This document shows, piece by piece, positions 1-10,408 of a stretch of DNA of 64,000 nt. The translations under genes and the position numbers were made by a program. The number at the start of each line of letters is the position of its first letter. Position 1 is the first letter of the stretch. Origin of the DNA: Haliotis asinina (lineage: Eukaryota > Mollusca > Gastropoda > Lepetellida > Haliotidae). The stretch is from NCBI RefSeq assembly GCF_037392515.1, contig NC_090283.1:12406501-12470500 (forward strand), read 5' to 3'. The notes beneath the pieces were generated by a model. It was not told the origin of the DNA. It worked only from the letters and a program-made list of their open reading frames with translations, and ran no database searches.

Positions 1-627
1 GTTTGGTCCCCTCCCCACTTTGTGTTGGAAACAACGTTTAACAGATCTAGGGCCTTCAGGCATTTAACTTTGAGCGATTTGATATGTGGCAGAAAGGTTA
101 AATGTGAGTCGAAAATAACACCTAAGAACTTGGCCTCCTTTACAACCTTGATGGGTGTACCATTTAGAGATAGTTCAGGGTCTTTATGCGGTTTGTATTT
201 ACGGCAGAAATGTATACAATTAGTTCTGGATTTAGAAAATTTAAAGCCGTTTTCAAGACACCATTTATTAATCTTGTTTAAACACAACTGCAGTTGTCGT
301 TCAATAGTATGCATATTCCTACCACGACAAGAAATATTAAAATCATCCACAAAAAGTGATCCATCAATTGAATCTCTTAAAACCTTTGATAAACTGTTGA
401 TCTTGCTACTAAACAATGTGACAGACAAAATACTGCCTTGTGGAACACACTGATCTTGGAGGTAATGATCAGGCAGGGTAGAACCCACTCGGACCTGAAA
501 TTTCCTGTCATTTAAAAAGTTGTCATTTATAAATTGCGGCAAACGGCCTCGTAATCCAAAGTCACGTAAATCTTTTAAAATTCCATGTTTCCATGTTGTG
601 TCGTACGCTTTTTCTAAATCGAAAAAG
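1..627 (-). mobile_element. LINE copy B, 3' part (reverse transcriptase), split by copy A
   Basis: Read from 627 down to 1 this is the second half of the ORF2 reverse transcriptase of an I-superfamily-like LINE. Visible motifs in order are FFDLEKAYD (at the right edge), VPQGSILSV, SLFVDDF with the catalytic DD pair, and CIHFCRKYKPH. The window begins before RNase H is reached, so the 3' end of B is not seen. The 5' part of the same element lies at 6711-10093. The reading frame meets exactly across the inserted copy A, which shows that the two parts were one element. Confidence 0.93.
614..627. repeat. Target-site duplication of LINE copy A, left
   Basis: CTAAATCGAAAAAG here is repeated at 6711-6724, on the far side of copy A. 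The first two bases could instead belong to the ACTC tail, so the duplication is 12 to 14 bases. It lies within the codons for FFDL of copy B. Confidence 0.93.
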
Positions 628-685
628 GGCACCCGTGGCGAGCCACCTCCTCGTGGTGGGTGCTGGGTAACGCTAAGAGCTCGCC
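628..685 (+). ncRNA. HDV-like self-cleaving ribozyme motif at the 5' end of LINE copy A
   Basis: The first 58 bases fit the hepatitis-delta nested double pseudoknot. P1 is GGCACCC (628-634) with GGGTGCT (658-664). P2 is GGCGAGC (637-643) with GCTCGCC (679-685). P3 is CAC (644-646) with GTG (653-655), closing the loop CTCCTC (647-652), the same loop as in HDV itself. GGGTAACGCTAAGA lies between P1 and P2, with C673 as candidate catalytic base. The predicted cleavage point is exactly the element's first base, next to the target duplication. Such ribozymes are known at the 5' ends of R2, RTE and L1Tc-type LINEs. Activity is not shown here. Confidence 0.8.
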
Positions 686-1210
686 GACACCCCCGTTGTG
701 GACCCGGGGGGATATTTGGTCCACCAACCCGTCCCCGTTTGCCGTGGGTTGCGGCCCTGTGTCGGTGGGGGACGGGAGTCTGGGGGTTGAGGGCACTGGG
801 GGCCTGTGACCGCGTTCCCTTTGCTCAACACACCCCTTCGACCCTTACTTCACCTAGACGGGAGGTTGAATGGGCCCGGTTCAACCAATCGGCTGGTCAT
901 GCCGAGCCCTGAGCACTAAATTTCATTGCTCTATCATATTTTGGCTTGGTTCTATTTGGATGCAATGTTGAAATGTTCTACTTTGTGTATAAGATAATAA
1001 ATCAATTTTCAATTTTGTGAAAATTTGCCTAGATGCCAGTGCCAGAGGGCGATGGCTCATGGGCCAAACTGGTAGGCCTTACTACTGGTGTATATCATCT
1101 CTGTATCCCTGGTATCTGTCTGATGGACATCCACAGGCAATAGGATATCGCCTTTATTAGCACTCGGTGGCGGGTGGGGAGTAGAGATGATGAAACTTAA
1201 TCATACAACC

Positions 1211-2498
1211 ATGGCTTTTCCAACCCCCATCAAAAAATCAAAACGTACACTGGAAGTTGATTCAGAGAATGATGATATGATTCCTATATCAAAATCAGTA
1301 GAGTATTGGCCCCGATTCTTGGTGATGGAAACACCTGATAAGACACCAATCGGATAAAACCCTTTTGCGGTTGCTAAGGGAATTTATGGAATTGCAGGTG
1401 TAAAAACTATCAAACGTCTGAGGAATGGATCTATTCTCATTGAATGTGCCAGGCGACAGCAAGCCACGAACCTAATGTCAGTCGAGGAACTTGTCGGTAT
1501 ATCAGTGTCAGTATCTCCTCATAGATCATTGAACACCAGCAAAGGCATCATAAGAGATCGTGATCGACTCTTTGATGACATGTCAGAGTTTGATATAGTT
1601 TCAGAAATGCATGATCAAGGGGTTACGTTTGTGAAACGATTTACCAGGCGACAAGGCACTGAAACGTTCAAAACAAACACTTACTTATTCTCTTTTTCAT
1701 CTCCAACGGCGCCAAAATCAGTTAAAGCAGGGTACTGCAACTTGCATGTTGAAATGTACATACCAAGCCCATTGAGATGCTTTAAATGTCAAAAATTTGG
1801 TCATGGGTATAATTCGTGTAAGAACAAAATCACGTGCGCACACTGTAGCCAAACTTCCCACGTTACAGAAGATTGTACCAGTGATGTTAAAAAGTGCCAG
1901 AATTGTTCTGGAGCACACTCATCATCGAGCAAAGCCTGCCCAGTATGGAAAAAAGAAATGGAAATAAGTAAAATAAAATGTACAAAAAATATTTCTTACA
2001 CAGAAGCAAAGAAACTGGTATCCACTGCAGATCAGACCGGAACATATGCTTCCGTTCTAAAAAATCCAACAGTTTCCTCAGCAACAGTTCAGTGTCAAAC
2101 AGATTTGACATGGATCAGTTCTGTAAATCCTGAGCCCTACTCTTCATCTGAGTCTTTTACGCAGACAGCAGATCCATTCCCAGCTGAACAGATTTCTGAT
2201 TCTTCAGAACCTACTTCTGTGACACCTCCGCAGAGATCAGGATTACATAAGGATTCATCACCAAACTCCCAATCTAGGAAAGAAAGGAATGGTTTAGCAA
2301 GACATAAAATTGACTCTTCCTCTCGCAACAAGCAGATCGAGAGGATATCCAAAGGGTCAATGATCCTGTTAAACTTTACAACAAGTTTGGATCACTGGAA
2401 CGGATGGATGTTTCCGAAAACAACCATCACAGGACAACTAGTCTATCGCCTAAAAGAAATGGGCGTGCCAGATCTCCAGTCAATCCGCCAAAGAGATG
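1211..2498 (+). pseudogene. LINE copy A ORF1, nucleic-acid-binding Gag-like protein
   Basis: The reading frame starts at the ATG at 1211 (MAFPTPIKKSKR...), matching the starts of ORF1 in copies B, C and D. It has an RRM-like conserved block (YWPRFLVMETPD, then NPFAVAKGI) and three zinc knuckles near 1776-1935: CFKCQKFGHGYNSC, CAHCSQTSHVTEDC and CQNCSGAHSSSSKAC. A Ser/Thr-rich tail follows. The role is RNA binding and RNP assembly. An in-frame TAA at 1355 and a frame change near 2350 break it. After the frame change the end is recognisable as RSPVNPPKR followed by TGA at 2496-2498 or so, overlapping the ORF2 ATG. Confidence 0.9.
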
Positions 2499-5400
2499 AA
2501 TAGTTCACAACCTTTAATTCAGTGGAATTGTAGAGGATTTAAAACAAATTTTAATGATTTACAATTGCTGGTCCAAGACTACAAACCATCAGCTTTCTGT
2601 CTGCAGGAAACATATTTAAAGCAGACAGATACAATAAAATTACGTCAGTACAACTCATATCATTGTTTTTCTCTCCCAGGCGAAAGGGCCACTGGAGGAT
2701 CTTCTATCTTGGTGAGAGAGGGAGTGATCCACAGCCCTGTCAAACTGAACAGTAATCTCCAGGCTGTTGCCATTCGAATTACATTAAATGTGGTGTTTAC
2801 ACTGTGTTCGTTGTACATTCCTCCTCCTTCTGGTCTTCATCAATCTGATCTTCAGTCATTATATGATCAATTACCTAAACCGTGTGTCATCATGGGTGAT
2901 CTGAATGGGCACAATCCGCTCTGGGGTGGTCTACACACAAACACTAAGGGCAAGGTCCTAGAAGATTTTATTACCAATAATGACATGTATTTTTAATGAT
3001 GATTCAAATACATATCTACACCCTGCCACAGGCACATATTCCTCACTTGATTTGTCCCTGACAGATTCAAGACTACTCACCGAATTCGAATGGTCAGTTC
3101 ATCATGACCTTTGTGGAAGTGACCACTTTCCAACTGTACTTTCATTCATTCATCCAGCCGATATTCCACCTTCGACAAGATATAATTTTACAAAGGCAAA
3201 TTGGTCTTCAATTGAGACATTATGCCTACGTAAAATTACACCAGAATTTATTTCGAATACTTCTGATCCTACTGAAATCTTTTCAGAAGCACTACTGGCA
3301 ATTGCAAATGAAACTATTCCTAAATCCTCTACAAATCCACATATACGTAAACCATGGTATACTGACGACTGTAAACTAGCTAGAAAAGCTAGGAGGAAGG
3401 TAGAAAAATATTTCCGTAATCACCCTACAGTCCACAATTTAAACAAATTCAAGATATCAAATGCTAAAGCCCGACGTATCTTCAAACAATCGAAACGCCA
3501 GTCTTGGCAGACGTATGTATCTAACCTCAGTTCTAGAACTCCAATGTCTAAAGTTTGGAATATGATACAAAAAAATTAAAGGAAAAGGTTCCGGATCTCG
3601 TGTTCACCATCTGAAGGAGGGTATCACATTACTAACAGATACGGCAGATATCGCAAACAAACTTGGAGAATCGTTAGCGAAACACTCTTCCTCATCAAAC
3701 TGCACACCAAAATTTCAGAAATTTAAAGACCAGGAAGAAAAAAAGAGACTTAAGTTCACTTCTGATAACGGTGAGGACTATAATGAACTTTTCTCCTTAC
3801 ATGAATTGTGCACTGCTTTAGGGCAAGCACCTGCTACAGCAACAGGGGGTGATAATGTTCATTATCAGTTATTGAAACATTTACCTGACACTTGTCTTAA
3901 AGTGTTATTATGTATCTTTGACCATATATGGACTATAGGGACTTTTCCTTCTTCGTGGCGGAATGCTGTCGTCATTCCTGTACCTAAACCTGGCCGGGAT
4001 CATACAGACCCTTCTAGTTATAGGCCAATATCTCTTACCAGCTGTTTATGTAAGACCATGGAGAGAATGGCCAATAACCGACTGATATGGTACCTTGAAA
4101 CAAATAATCTTATAACAAATATTCAGTGTGGTTTCAGAACAAATAGAAGTACTATAGACCATTTGGTTAGATTGGAAACGTTTGTAAAGGATGCTATCAT
4201 CAAAAAACAACATGCCGTATCCATATTTTTCGATTTAGAAAAAGCTTATGATACGACCTGGAAGTATGGAATTTTAAAAGATCTTCATGGAATGGGTTTG
4301 AGAGGACGTTTGTGTCAATTTATATCTGAGTTTTTAGCAGATATGCAATTTCAGGTACGTGTGGGCTCCACCATGCCTGACATGTTCGATCAAGACCAAG
4401 GTGTACCACAAGGTAGTATATTATCGGTAACGTTATTCAGCATAAACATAAACAGCTTATCTAAAGTTTTAAATGAATCCATTGATGGATCATTATTTGT
4501 AGATGATTTTAAAGTGTCATGTCTAGGTAGAAATATGCACACGATTGAGAGACAATTACAGATTTGTCTAAATAAAATTAATGATTGGTCAGAACAAAAT
4601 GGTTTTAAATTTTTAAAAACTAAAACCAACTGCATCCATTTCTGTCGGAAATATAAGCCACACAGAGACCCAGCATTGCATCTTGCAGGTACTCCAATTA
4701 AAATTGTAAAGGAAGCTAGATTTCTGGGATTGATATTTGATCAACATCTTATTTTCTTACCTCATATTAAATCTCTGAGGGCTAAATGTCTGAAGGCACT
4801 TGATTTATTAAAGGTTGTTTCAAACTCCAAGTGGGGAGGGAACCAAACGACCCTTCTCCACTTATACAGATCACTCGTCCGTTCTAAACTCGATTATGGT
4901 TCCATCATTTATGGTGGAGCCTGCAAAAGTAACCTTAAATTATTAGATTCTGTTCATCACCAAGGTCTTAGATTATGTCTTGGATCTTTCCGAACTTCTC
5001 CTGTTGAAAGTCTTTATGTAGAAGCTGATGAGCCGTCTCGAAGACATCGCCGTACAAAACTATCCTACAATATATCACAAAACTATATTCTACCAAGTCT
5101 AACCCTGCATATAACTGTGTATTTAATCCTCTTTATGAGGATTTGTACAACAAAACGTCTTCTCTAGTTCCGCCTCCTGGAGTACGAACTAAATCATTGA
5201 TTGCTGCTGCCGGCATTGATCTGGATGGTATATCTCCTTCTCGACTTCTTTCTTCCCCTCCTTGGCAATTGGTTAGGCCACAAGTTGACCTAACACTGAC
5301 CACATTTAAAAAATCTGAAACTAATGACCTTCAATATAAACAAGAATTTAATCAGTTAAAAAGTAAATATGACGCATACAAATTCATATATACAGATGGA

Positions 5401-6180
5401 CCCAAAGATGGTGATGCAGTGGCTTGTGCCACTGTTATTGGATCTAGAATAATATCTTCCCGATTACCCGACAATAGCTCTATTTTCACGACAGAAGCTA
5501 ATGTCATACTCACGGCTCTTAAATACATTAATAAGCAACCTAAATAAAACCATTTCACAATATTTTCGGATTCTCTTTCTTGCCTTCAGGCTATTAAAAA
5601 ATTGTCTTCTCAACATCCACTTGTAATTGAAATCATCGAATTATACAATGATCTTGCTACTGGCCAGTGCGACATCGTCTTTTGTTGGTTACCAAGCCAT
5701 GTCGGAATCTCTGGTAACACAATGGCGGATTTCGCTGCTAAGGCAGCACTCAACAAATCTGTGACACCACTTCTTATCCCATACTCAGATTATAAAGCTA
5801 CAATAAGATCTTATATCAGGGATCTGATGCAGAAGAAGTGGGACACTCAAGTCGGCATCAATAAATTAAATGCCATAAAACCCTATATCGGTTACACCTT
5901 CTTGGGTTGTCAGTCCAGATTTGAGGAGGTCATTATGCGGCGATGTCGCATTGGCCATACTAGATACACTCATGAATATTTACTTAAAGGTGAAGATCCT
6001 CCGTTTTGTATCCCTTGTGATGAAGGAATCTCAGTCAAGCATATCTTGCTTGACTGTATTGATTTTGCCATCACAAGGGATAAATATTTTAATGTCAAAA
6101 CAATGAAGGATCTTTGTAATGTTAATTATCATTTAATCATTGAATTTTTAAAGGAAATAGAATTATTACATAAATTTTGA
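2496..6180 (+). pseudogene. LINE copy A ORF2, endonuclease-reverse transcriptase-RNase H
   Basis: ORF2 starts at ATG 2496. The AP-like endonuclease has IQWNCRGFKTN, LQETYLK, GDLNGHNPLWG (to ~2930) and CGSDHFPT (~3115). The reverse transcriptase has PVPKPGRDHTDPSSYRPISL (~3985), FFDLEKAYDTTWK (~4230), GVPQGSILSV (~4400) and LFVDDFK (~4495). RNase H has IYTDGPKDG (~5390; sister copies read DGSKDG), the TEAN block (~5490), SDSLSCLQAI (~5570) and WLPSHVGISGN (~5690). The C-terminus has CIPCDEG...VKHILLDC (~6010-6060). Frame changes near 2985, 3580-3800, 5150 and 5550 break it. Functionally this is the protein that nicks the target and copies the RNA at the nick. Confidence 0.93.
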
Positions 6181-6710
6181 ATAATATGTTTTGTAAATAG
6201 AAAATTCGTATTTTGAACATGGTAGTGTGAATTAGCAACTGCGATTGTGAGTGGCTGTACCCTCAAAGGGGGTTAAAGTAGCATGTACGTAAGTCACCAA
6301 ACCTTCAAAGTCAAATTTAAACTTACCAATTTTTTAAAGTATTTTTGTCATTTTAATTTGGCTACATTTCCCTACAATCATCGCCAGCGGCTGAGGGGAT
6401 GGTGTAAATCCAGCTAGGGTCCATGCAGGTAGCAAAAGTAATGTAAGTCCCCTTGGCCCCTAGTGTGGTGATCTACCCTCAGCTGTTGGTGATCTTTAGC
6501 CTATTTTCATATTTTGTCTTGTCCAAATTGTGCTGCTAGTTTTAACTTTATGTGCTAGTTTTAAATTCGAATTGTGATACTCTAGTTGTTTTACCGTATT
6601 TTGAAGACATATTCTATAATATAGACATATTCTTAATAATCATGTTTGTTCTCGTCACGCTATGGCTGAGATATTGCCGATGTGACGTTAAATTTTAACT
6701 CACTCACTCA
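6181..6710 (+). other. 3' UTR and (ACTC)n tail of LINE copy A
   Basis: Non-coding. Blocks conserved with copy D (60184-60763) and, inverted, copy E (62130-62700) include CTGAGGGGATGGTGTAAA and TGGTGATCTACC. The last ~55 bases (ATATGGCTGAGATATTGCCG, then TGTGACGTTAAATTTTAACT and ACTC repeats) are also shared with the SINEs. They are the likely recognition site for the LINE reverse transcriptase. Confidence 0.85.
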
Positions 6711-6724
6711 CTAAATCGAAAAAG
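6711..6724. repeat. Target-site duplication of LINE copy A, right
   Basis: Second copy of CTAAATCGAAAAAG, identical to 614-627. Copy B resumes immediately after it. Confidence 0.93.
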
Positions 6725-8332
6725 ATCGACACTGCATTCTTCACAAAGGATTCTAAACGCACTAAATGATCGATAGTACTTCTGTTTTTACGCAAACCAC
6801 ATTGTATATCTGTTATTGGTTTCCAAGTACCAAACATGTCGATTATTTATCATGCGTTCCATGGTCTTGCAAACGCAGCTAGTTAGTGAAATGGGCCTAT
6901 AATTGGAAGGGTCTGTATGATCACGCCCAGGTTTCGGGATGGGAACAATTATAGCATCACGCCAGGATGAAGGAAAGTTTCCAGATGTCCAAATATCATC
7001 AAAAATATCCAAACAGAGAACAGTATTGTGAGCCTGCTCTAGAGCAGTATGAAGCTCATGGATCGAAAAGGTTTCATTTTAGTCTTCCCCATTATCAGAA
7101 TTAAAATTAATTGATTTCTTTTCTTGCTGTTTTTGATATTTTTGAAATTCAGGAACATAATTAGATGAGGAAGAATGTTTGGCCAACGTCTCACCAAGTT
7201 TATTTGCAATATCGTCTTTATTAGTTGGTAACTGCTTCCCATCTTTTAGATGGTGGATGCTAGATCTAGAACCCTTACCCTTGATTTTCTGTATCATATT
7301 CCATACTTTTGATAACGGCGTACGCGAATTAAGTTTTGATACATAATTTCGCCAAGAGTGGCGTTTACTTTGCTTGATAGTTCGCCTTGCTTTCGCATTT
7401 AAAATTTTATATTTGTTTAAGGTGTGAACCATAGGAGGCGACGAAAATAATGCTCAGCTTTCTTCCGTGCCTTTCTAGCCTGTTTGCAATCATCGTTAAA
7501 CCATGGTTTTCGGATATGAGGAATAGCAGAGGACTTAGGAATACACTCGTCAGCTGTATTATTTAGCTTATCTGAAAAACATTTTATGGCATCGGGAATA
7601 TTATGAAAACGTTCAGGTTTAAGGTTCTCACGACAGAGAGTTTCGTATAAAGTCCAGCTAGCCTTATTAATATTCCATCTTGACGATGGAGGAACATCAG
7701 ATGGATTCACAGGTTTTAGCAATGTTGGGAAATGATCACTTCCACAGAGGTCATCGTGGACAGACCATTCAAATTCACTCAATAAGTTAGAGTTCGTAAG
7801 TGATAAATCAAGATCTGAATAACTTCCTGTGCCAGGGTGAAGATACGTGTTTGAACCGTCGTTATAAATGCATACATCGTTGTTTGAAATAAATTCCTCC
7901 AGTAACTTACCTTTAGTGTTTGTATTTACGCCACCCCAGAGTGGATTGTGGCCATTTAAATCGCCCATGATTAAACACGGTTTAGGTAGTTCATCGTAAA
8001 GAGCCTGCAGATCGCTCAGTTGAACAGCTGATGATGGAGAAATGTATAAAGAGCACAATGTGAATGCAACGTGCAACGTAAGTCGTACTACAACAGCTTG
8101 GAGATTTTGTTGTGAGTCTAAATGGGCTATGGATAACATTTTGTCGCACCAGGATCGAAGCTCCACCAAAAGCTCTATCACCAGGCGGAGAAAAATAGTG
8201 ATACGCATTGAACTGACGTAGGTCAAAATTATCTGTCTGTTTCAGATAGGTTTTTTATATGGAGAGAGCTGACGGTTTATAATCTTGGATTAATAATTGT
8301 AAATCATTTAAGTTGTTCTTAGGTGAAGACAT
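6725..8332 (-). pseudogene. LINE copy B ORF2, first part (endonuclease and start of RT)
   Basis: The start ATG at 8332-8330 shares one base with the ORF1 stop (TAATG). After MSSPKNNLNDLQLLIQDYKP the frame breaks. The usual IVQWNCRG stretch of the endonuclease is missing here, so the first catalytic Asn region is lost. Downstream are GDLNGHNPLWGG, DLDLSLTNS, CGSDHFPT, then the linker KPWFNDDCKQARKARKK and RT blocks PIPKPGRDHTDPSNYRPISL and ESFVKNAV. The reverse transcriptase continues at 627-1 beyond the copy A insertion. Several frame changes are visible (for example near 7430 and 7080). Confidence 0.9.
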
Positions 8333-9502
8333 TACTTCTTCGGAGGATAAACAGGAGATCTACCCCTCACCTTTCGTGATGGCGACAAGCTATGAGTCCT
8401 GCCATGGCTTTGCTCGGACACATCCATGTCATCAAGAGATCCAAACTTGTTAAAGATTTGGATATGATTATTCGCCCCTTTCGAGGTTCTTCCACTTTGA
8501 ATCTTTTTGAAAGTGTCACTATTTTGTTTTGACTTGTGTTTTGAGGCTGGTTGAACATTTGGTTCTGGGTTACTTGATCGTTTCTGAGATGTATCTATGT
8601 CAGATGATGTCTGCGATTTAAGAATGTCTTTGGATGAGTCACTGGTTTGTGAACTACAGGTCACTTGTGAAGACCTTGACTGGACATTAGCAGAGAGCAA
8701 GGCTGGAGCAGAAGTCCTTGCCCATGTGTAGTCTGTCTGGCAACCTACAGAATTATATGTAATAGGTTTGTGCTTGGAGGTATGAATAGATGCGGCAACT
8801 GCACTAGAGTACGTTGAGCCTGATTGTTCTTGTGAAAGAACAGGTTTTTTTGCCTCTGAAAATGATACATTTTGCTGATGCTTTATTTGCGAAATTTTAT
8901 ACTGAAGCTTCCAAGTAGGACACTCTTTGGAGGAAGATGGATGGTGGCCAGAACAGTTGACACAGGAAGGAGCTTTGTCACAAAGGTTACCATCTTCACA
9001 CTTTCCAGTACATCTGTGACATACAGCTTGATTGTGGCAAAACTTTGAACCATGACCATATTTTTGGCAGGTATAACACTTCAAAGGATTTGGAATAAAT
9101 GTGTCGACTTTCAAGTTGCAGTATCCCGCTTTTAGTGATTGTGGTCATGTCCGAAAGGCAACGTCCAACGTCACGGACGATACCTTTACTGATATTCAAT
9201 GTCCTGTGAGGGGACACCACAACAGGAACATTCGCTGAAACTTTAGATGATTGCAGAATCTGAGATTGGGTCAGCTTTCGACATTCAATGAGCAGTGAAC
9301 CAGATCTTAGGGTTTTTTTTATTTCTTTGACATCACCTGCTAAACCTTCGATGCCTTTGGCCATAGCAAAAGGATTGAGCTTAAGAGCTCCACCAACTGG
9401 TGCTGACATAACTAGGAAACGAGGCCAGTTATCCGGAGTCTCATCCTCCGAAGAAAACGAATCATCGGATTCATAGGAACGTTTCTTTAGTAGGGGTGCC
9501 AT
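8332..9502 (-). pseudogene. LINE copy B ORF1, Gag-like protein with internal deletion
   Basis: It starts at ATG 9502 (MAPLLKKRSYES), shows NWPRFLVMSAPVG and LKLNPFAMAKGI, then loses about 55 codons relative to copies A and D near 9150 together with a frame change. It resumes with zinc knuckles CYTCQKYGHGSKFC and CVNCSGHHPSSSKEC and ends RSPVYPPKK with TAA at 8334-8332. As in the other copies, the stop codon overlaps the ORF2 start, which suggests coupled termination and reinitiation for ORF2. Confidence 0.9.
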
Positions 9503-10035
9503 GTTGTATTCATGTATGATTCACCCTCTTAGCTCCCCACCCACCACGGAGTGTCAACAAGGACGATGTCATATACCTGTGGGTCTCCGACAGGTGACAC
9601 CAGGGATACCAGGAGGGTATACTCAAGTAGAATCATCAAGAAGATTTTCTACCAGATTTGCCCATGAGCCACCGCCTTCTGGCAAATTAACCTCTAGGCA
9701 AGTAATTTTGTATTTGCTTAAAGTAAACAAGTGATGAAGTTGAATACAATTTTAACAAAGTCCAGAAAATACCGATTTATATAAATCAAATGTGCACAAA
9801 ACAACATACATTGCAGAGGGCTTGGCGTGACCAGCCGGTTGGTTAAACCGGGCCCATTCAACTCCCGTCTAGGTGAAGTAAGGGTCGAATGGGTGTGTTG
9901 AGCAAAGGGAAACGCGGTTACAGGCCCCCAGTGCCCTCAAACCCCAGACTCCCGTCCTCCACCGACACAGGGCCACAACCCCCGGCAAACGGGTTTGTGG
10001 ACCAAATATTTCCCCGGGTCCACTACGGGGGTGTT

Positions 10036-10093
10036 GGCGAGCTCTTAGCGTTACCCAGCACCTACCACGAGGAGGTCGCTCGCCACGGGTGCC
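10036..10093 (-). ncRNA. HDV-like ribozyme motif, LINE copy B
   Basis: Same 58-base layout as in copy A, on the minus strand: P1 GGCACCC with AGGTGCT (one C-A mismatch), P2 GGCGAGC with GCTCGCC, loop CTCCTC, and GGGTAACGCTAAGA before the second P2 strand. The P1 mismatch and a P3 change (GACC instead of CACC) make this older copy a poorer candidate for activity. Confidence 0.72.
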
Positions 10094-10116
10094 TTGAAGG
10101 TACAGTGTATGGGCTC

Positions 10117-10408
10117 TTTTCTTAAAAGACCCGTGAAGGTCCCGGGGTAGAATAGGCCTTCAGCAACCCATGCTTGCCATGAAAGGCGACTATGCTTGTC
10201 GTAAGAGGCGACTAACGGGATCGGGTGGTCAGTCTCGCTGACTTGGTTGACACATGTCATCGGTTCCCAATTACGCAGATCGATGCTCATGGTGTTGATC
10301 ACTGGATTGTCTGGTCCAGACTCGATTATTTACAGGCCGCCGCCATATAGCTGGAATATTGCTGAGTGCGACGTAAAACAAAACTCACTCACTCACTTTT
10401 CTTAAAAG
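10117..10408 (+). mobile_element. Complete SINE with 12-base target duplication
   Basis: The SINE body is 10129-10396 (268 bases), flanked by TTTTCTTAAAAG at 10117-10128 and 10397-10408. The last ~55 bases (ATATAGCTGGAATATTGCTG, then GAGTGCGACGTAAAAC and ACTC repeats) align with the LINE 3' tail, so the LINE very likely mobilises it. The 5' head contains TTGTCGTAAGAGGCGAC, also found in the leaders of LINE copies C and D, and a P1/P2-like pseudoknot: ACCC 10129-10132 with GGGT 10145-10148, and GAAGGTC 10135-10141 with GGCCTTC 10155-10161. I see no convincing tRNA-type A and B boxes. Confidence 0.88.

Larger units (their letters stand above)
628..6710 (+). mobile_element. LINE copy A, full-length I-superfamily-like retrotransposon
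   Basis: A complete but broken non-LTR retrotransposon of about 6.08 kb. It has a 5' leader (628-1210) opening with a ribozyme-like fold, ORF1 (1211-2498) with three CCHC knuckles, ORF2 (2496-6180) with AP endonuclease, reverse transcriptase, RNase H and a C-terminal CCHC-like motif, then a 3' UTR ending in an (ACTC)n tail. RNase H in ORF2 together with a knuckle-bearing ORF1 fits the I superfamily (I/Nimb-like); the exact clade needs a tree. It is inserted antisense into copy B with a 12-14 base target duplication. Several frame changes and one clear internal stop in ORF1 mean it cannot encode its proteins intact. Confidence 0.95.
6711..10093 (-). mobile_element. LINE copy B, 5' part (leader, ORF1, start of ORF2)
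   Basis: Read from 10093 down this gives the ribozyme-like 5' end, the GC-rich leader, ORF1 (9502-8332), ORF2 endonuclease (GDLNGHNPLWG ~7960, CGSDHFPT ~7740) and the first reverse transcriptase blocks up to FFDL, where copy A interrupts. The 5' end GGCACCC at 10093 matches the starts of A, C and D, so B is not 5' truncated. It carries internal deletions and frame changes and must be older than A. Confidence 0.94.

Noticed and set aside
22-453. 143-residue plus-strand open frame
   Set aside because: It is the antisense shadow of the LINE B reverse transcriptase, whose minus-strand reading shows the FVDD and PQGSILSV motifs.
520-912. 130-residue plus-strand open frame
   Set aside because: It crosses the junction of LINE B and LINE A and runs through the ribozyme-like leader; no relatives or start context.
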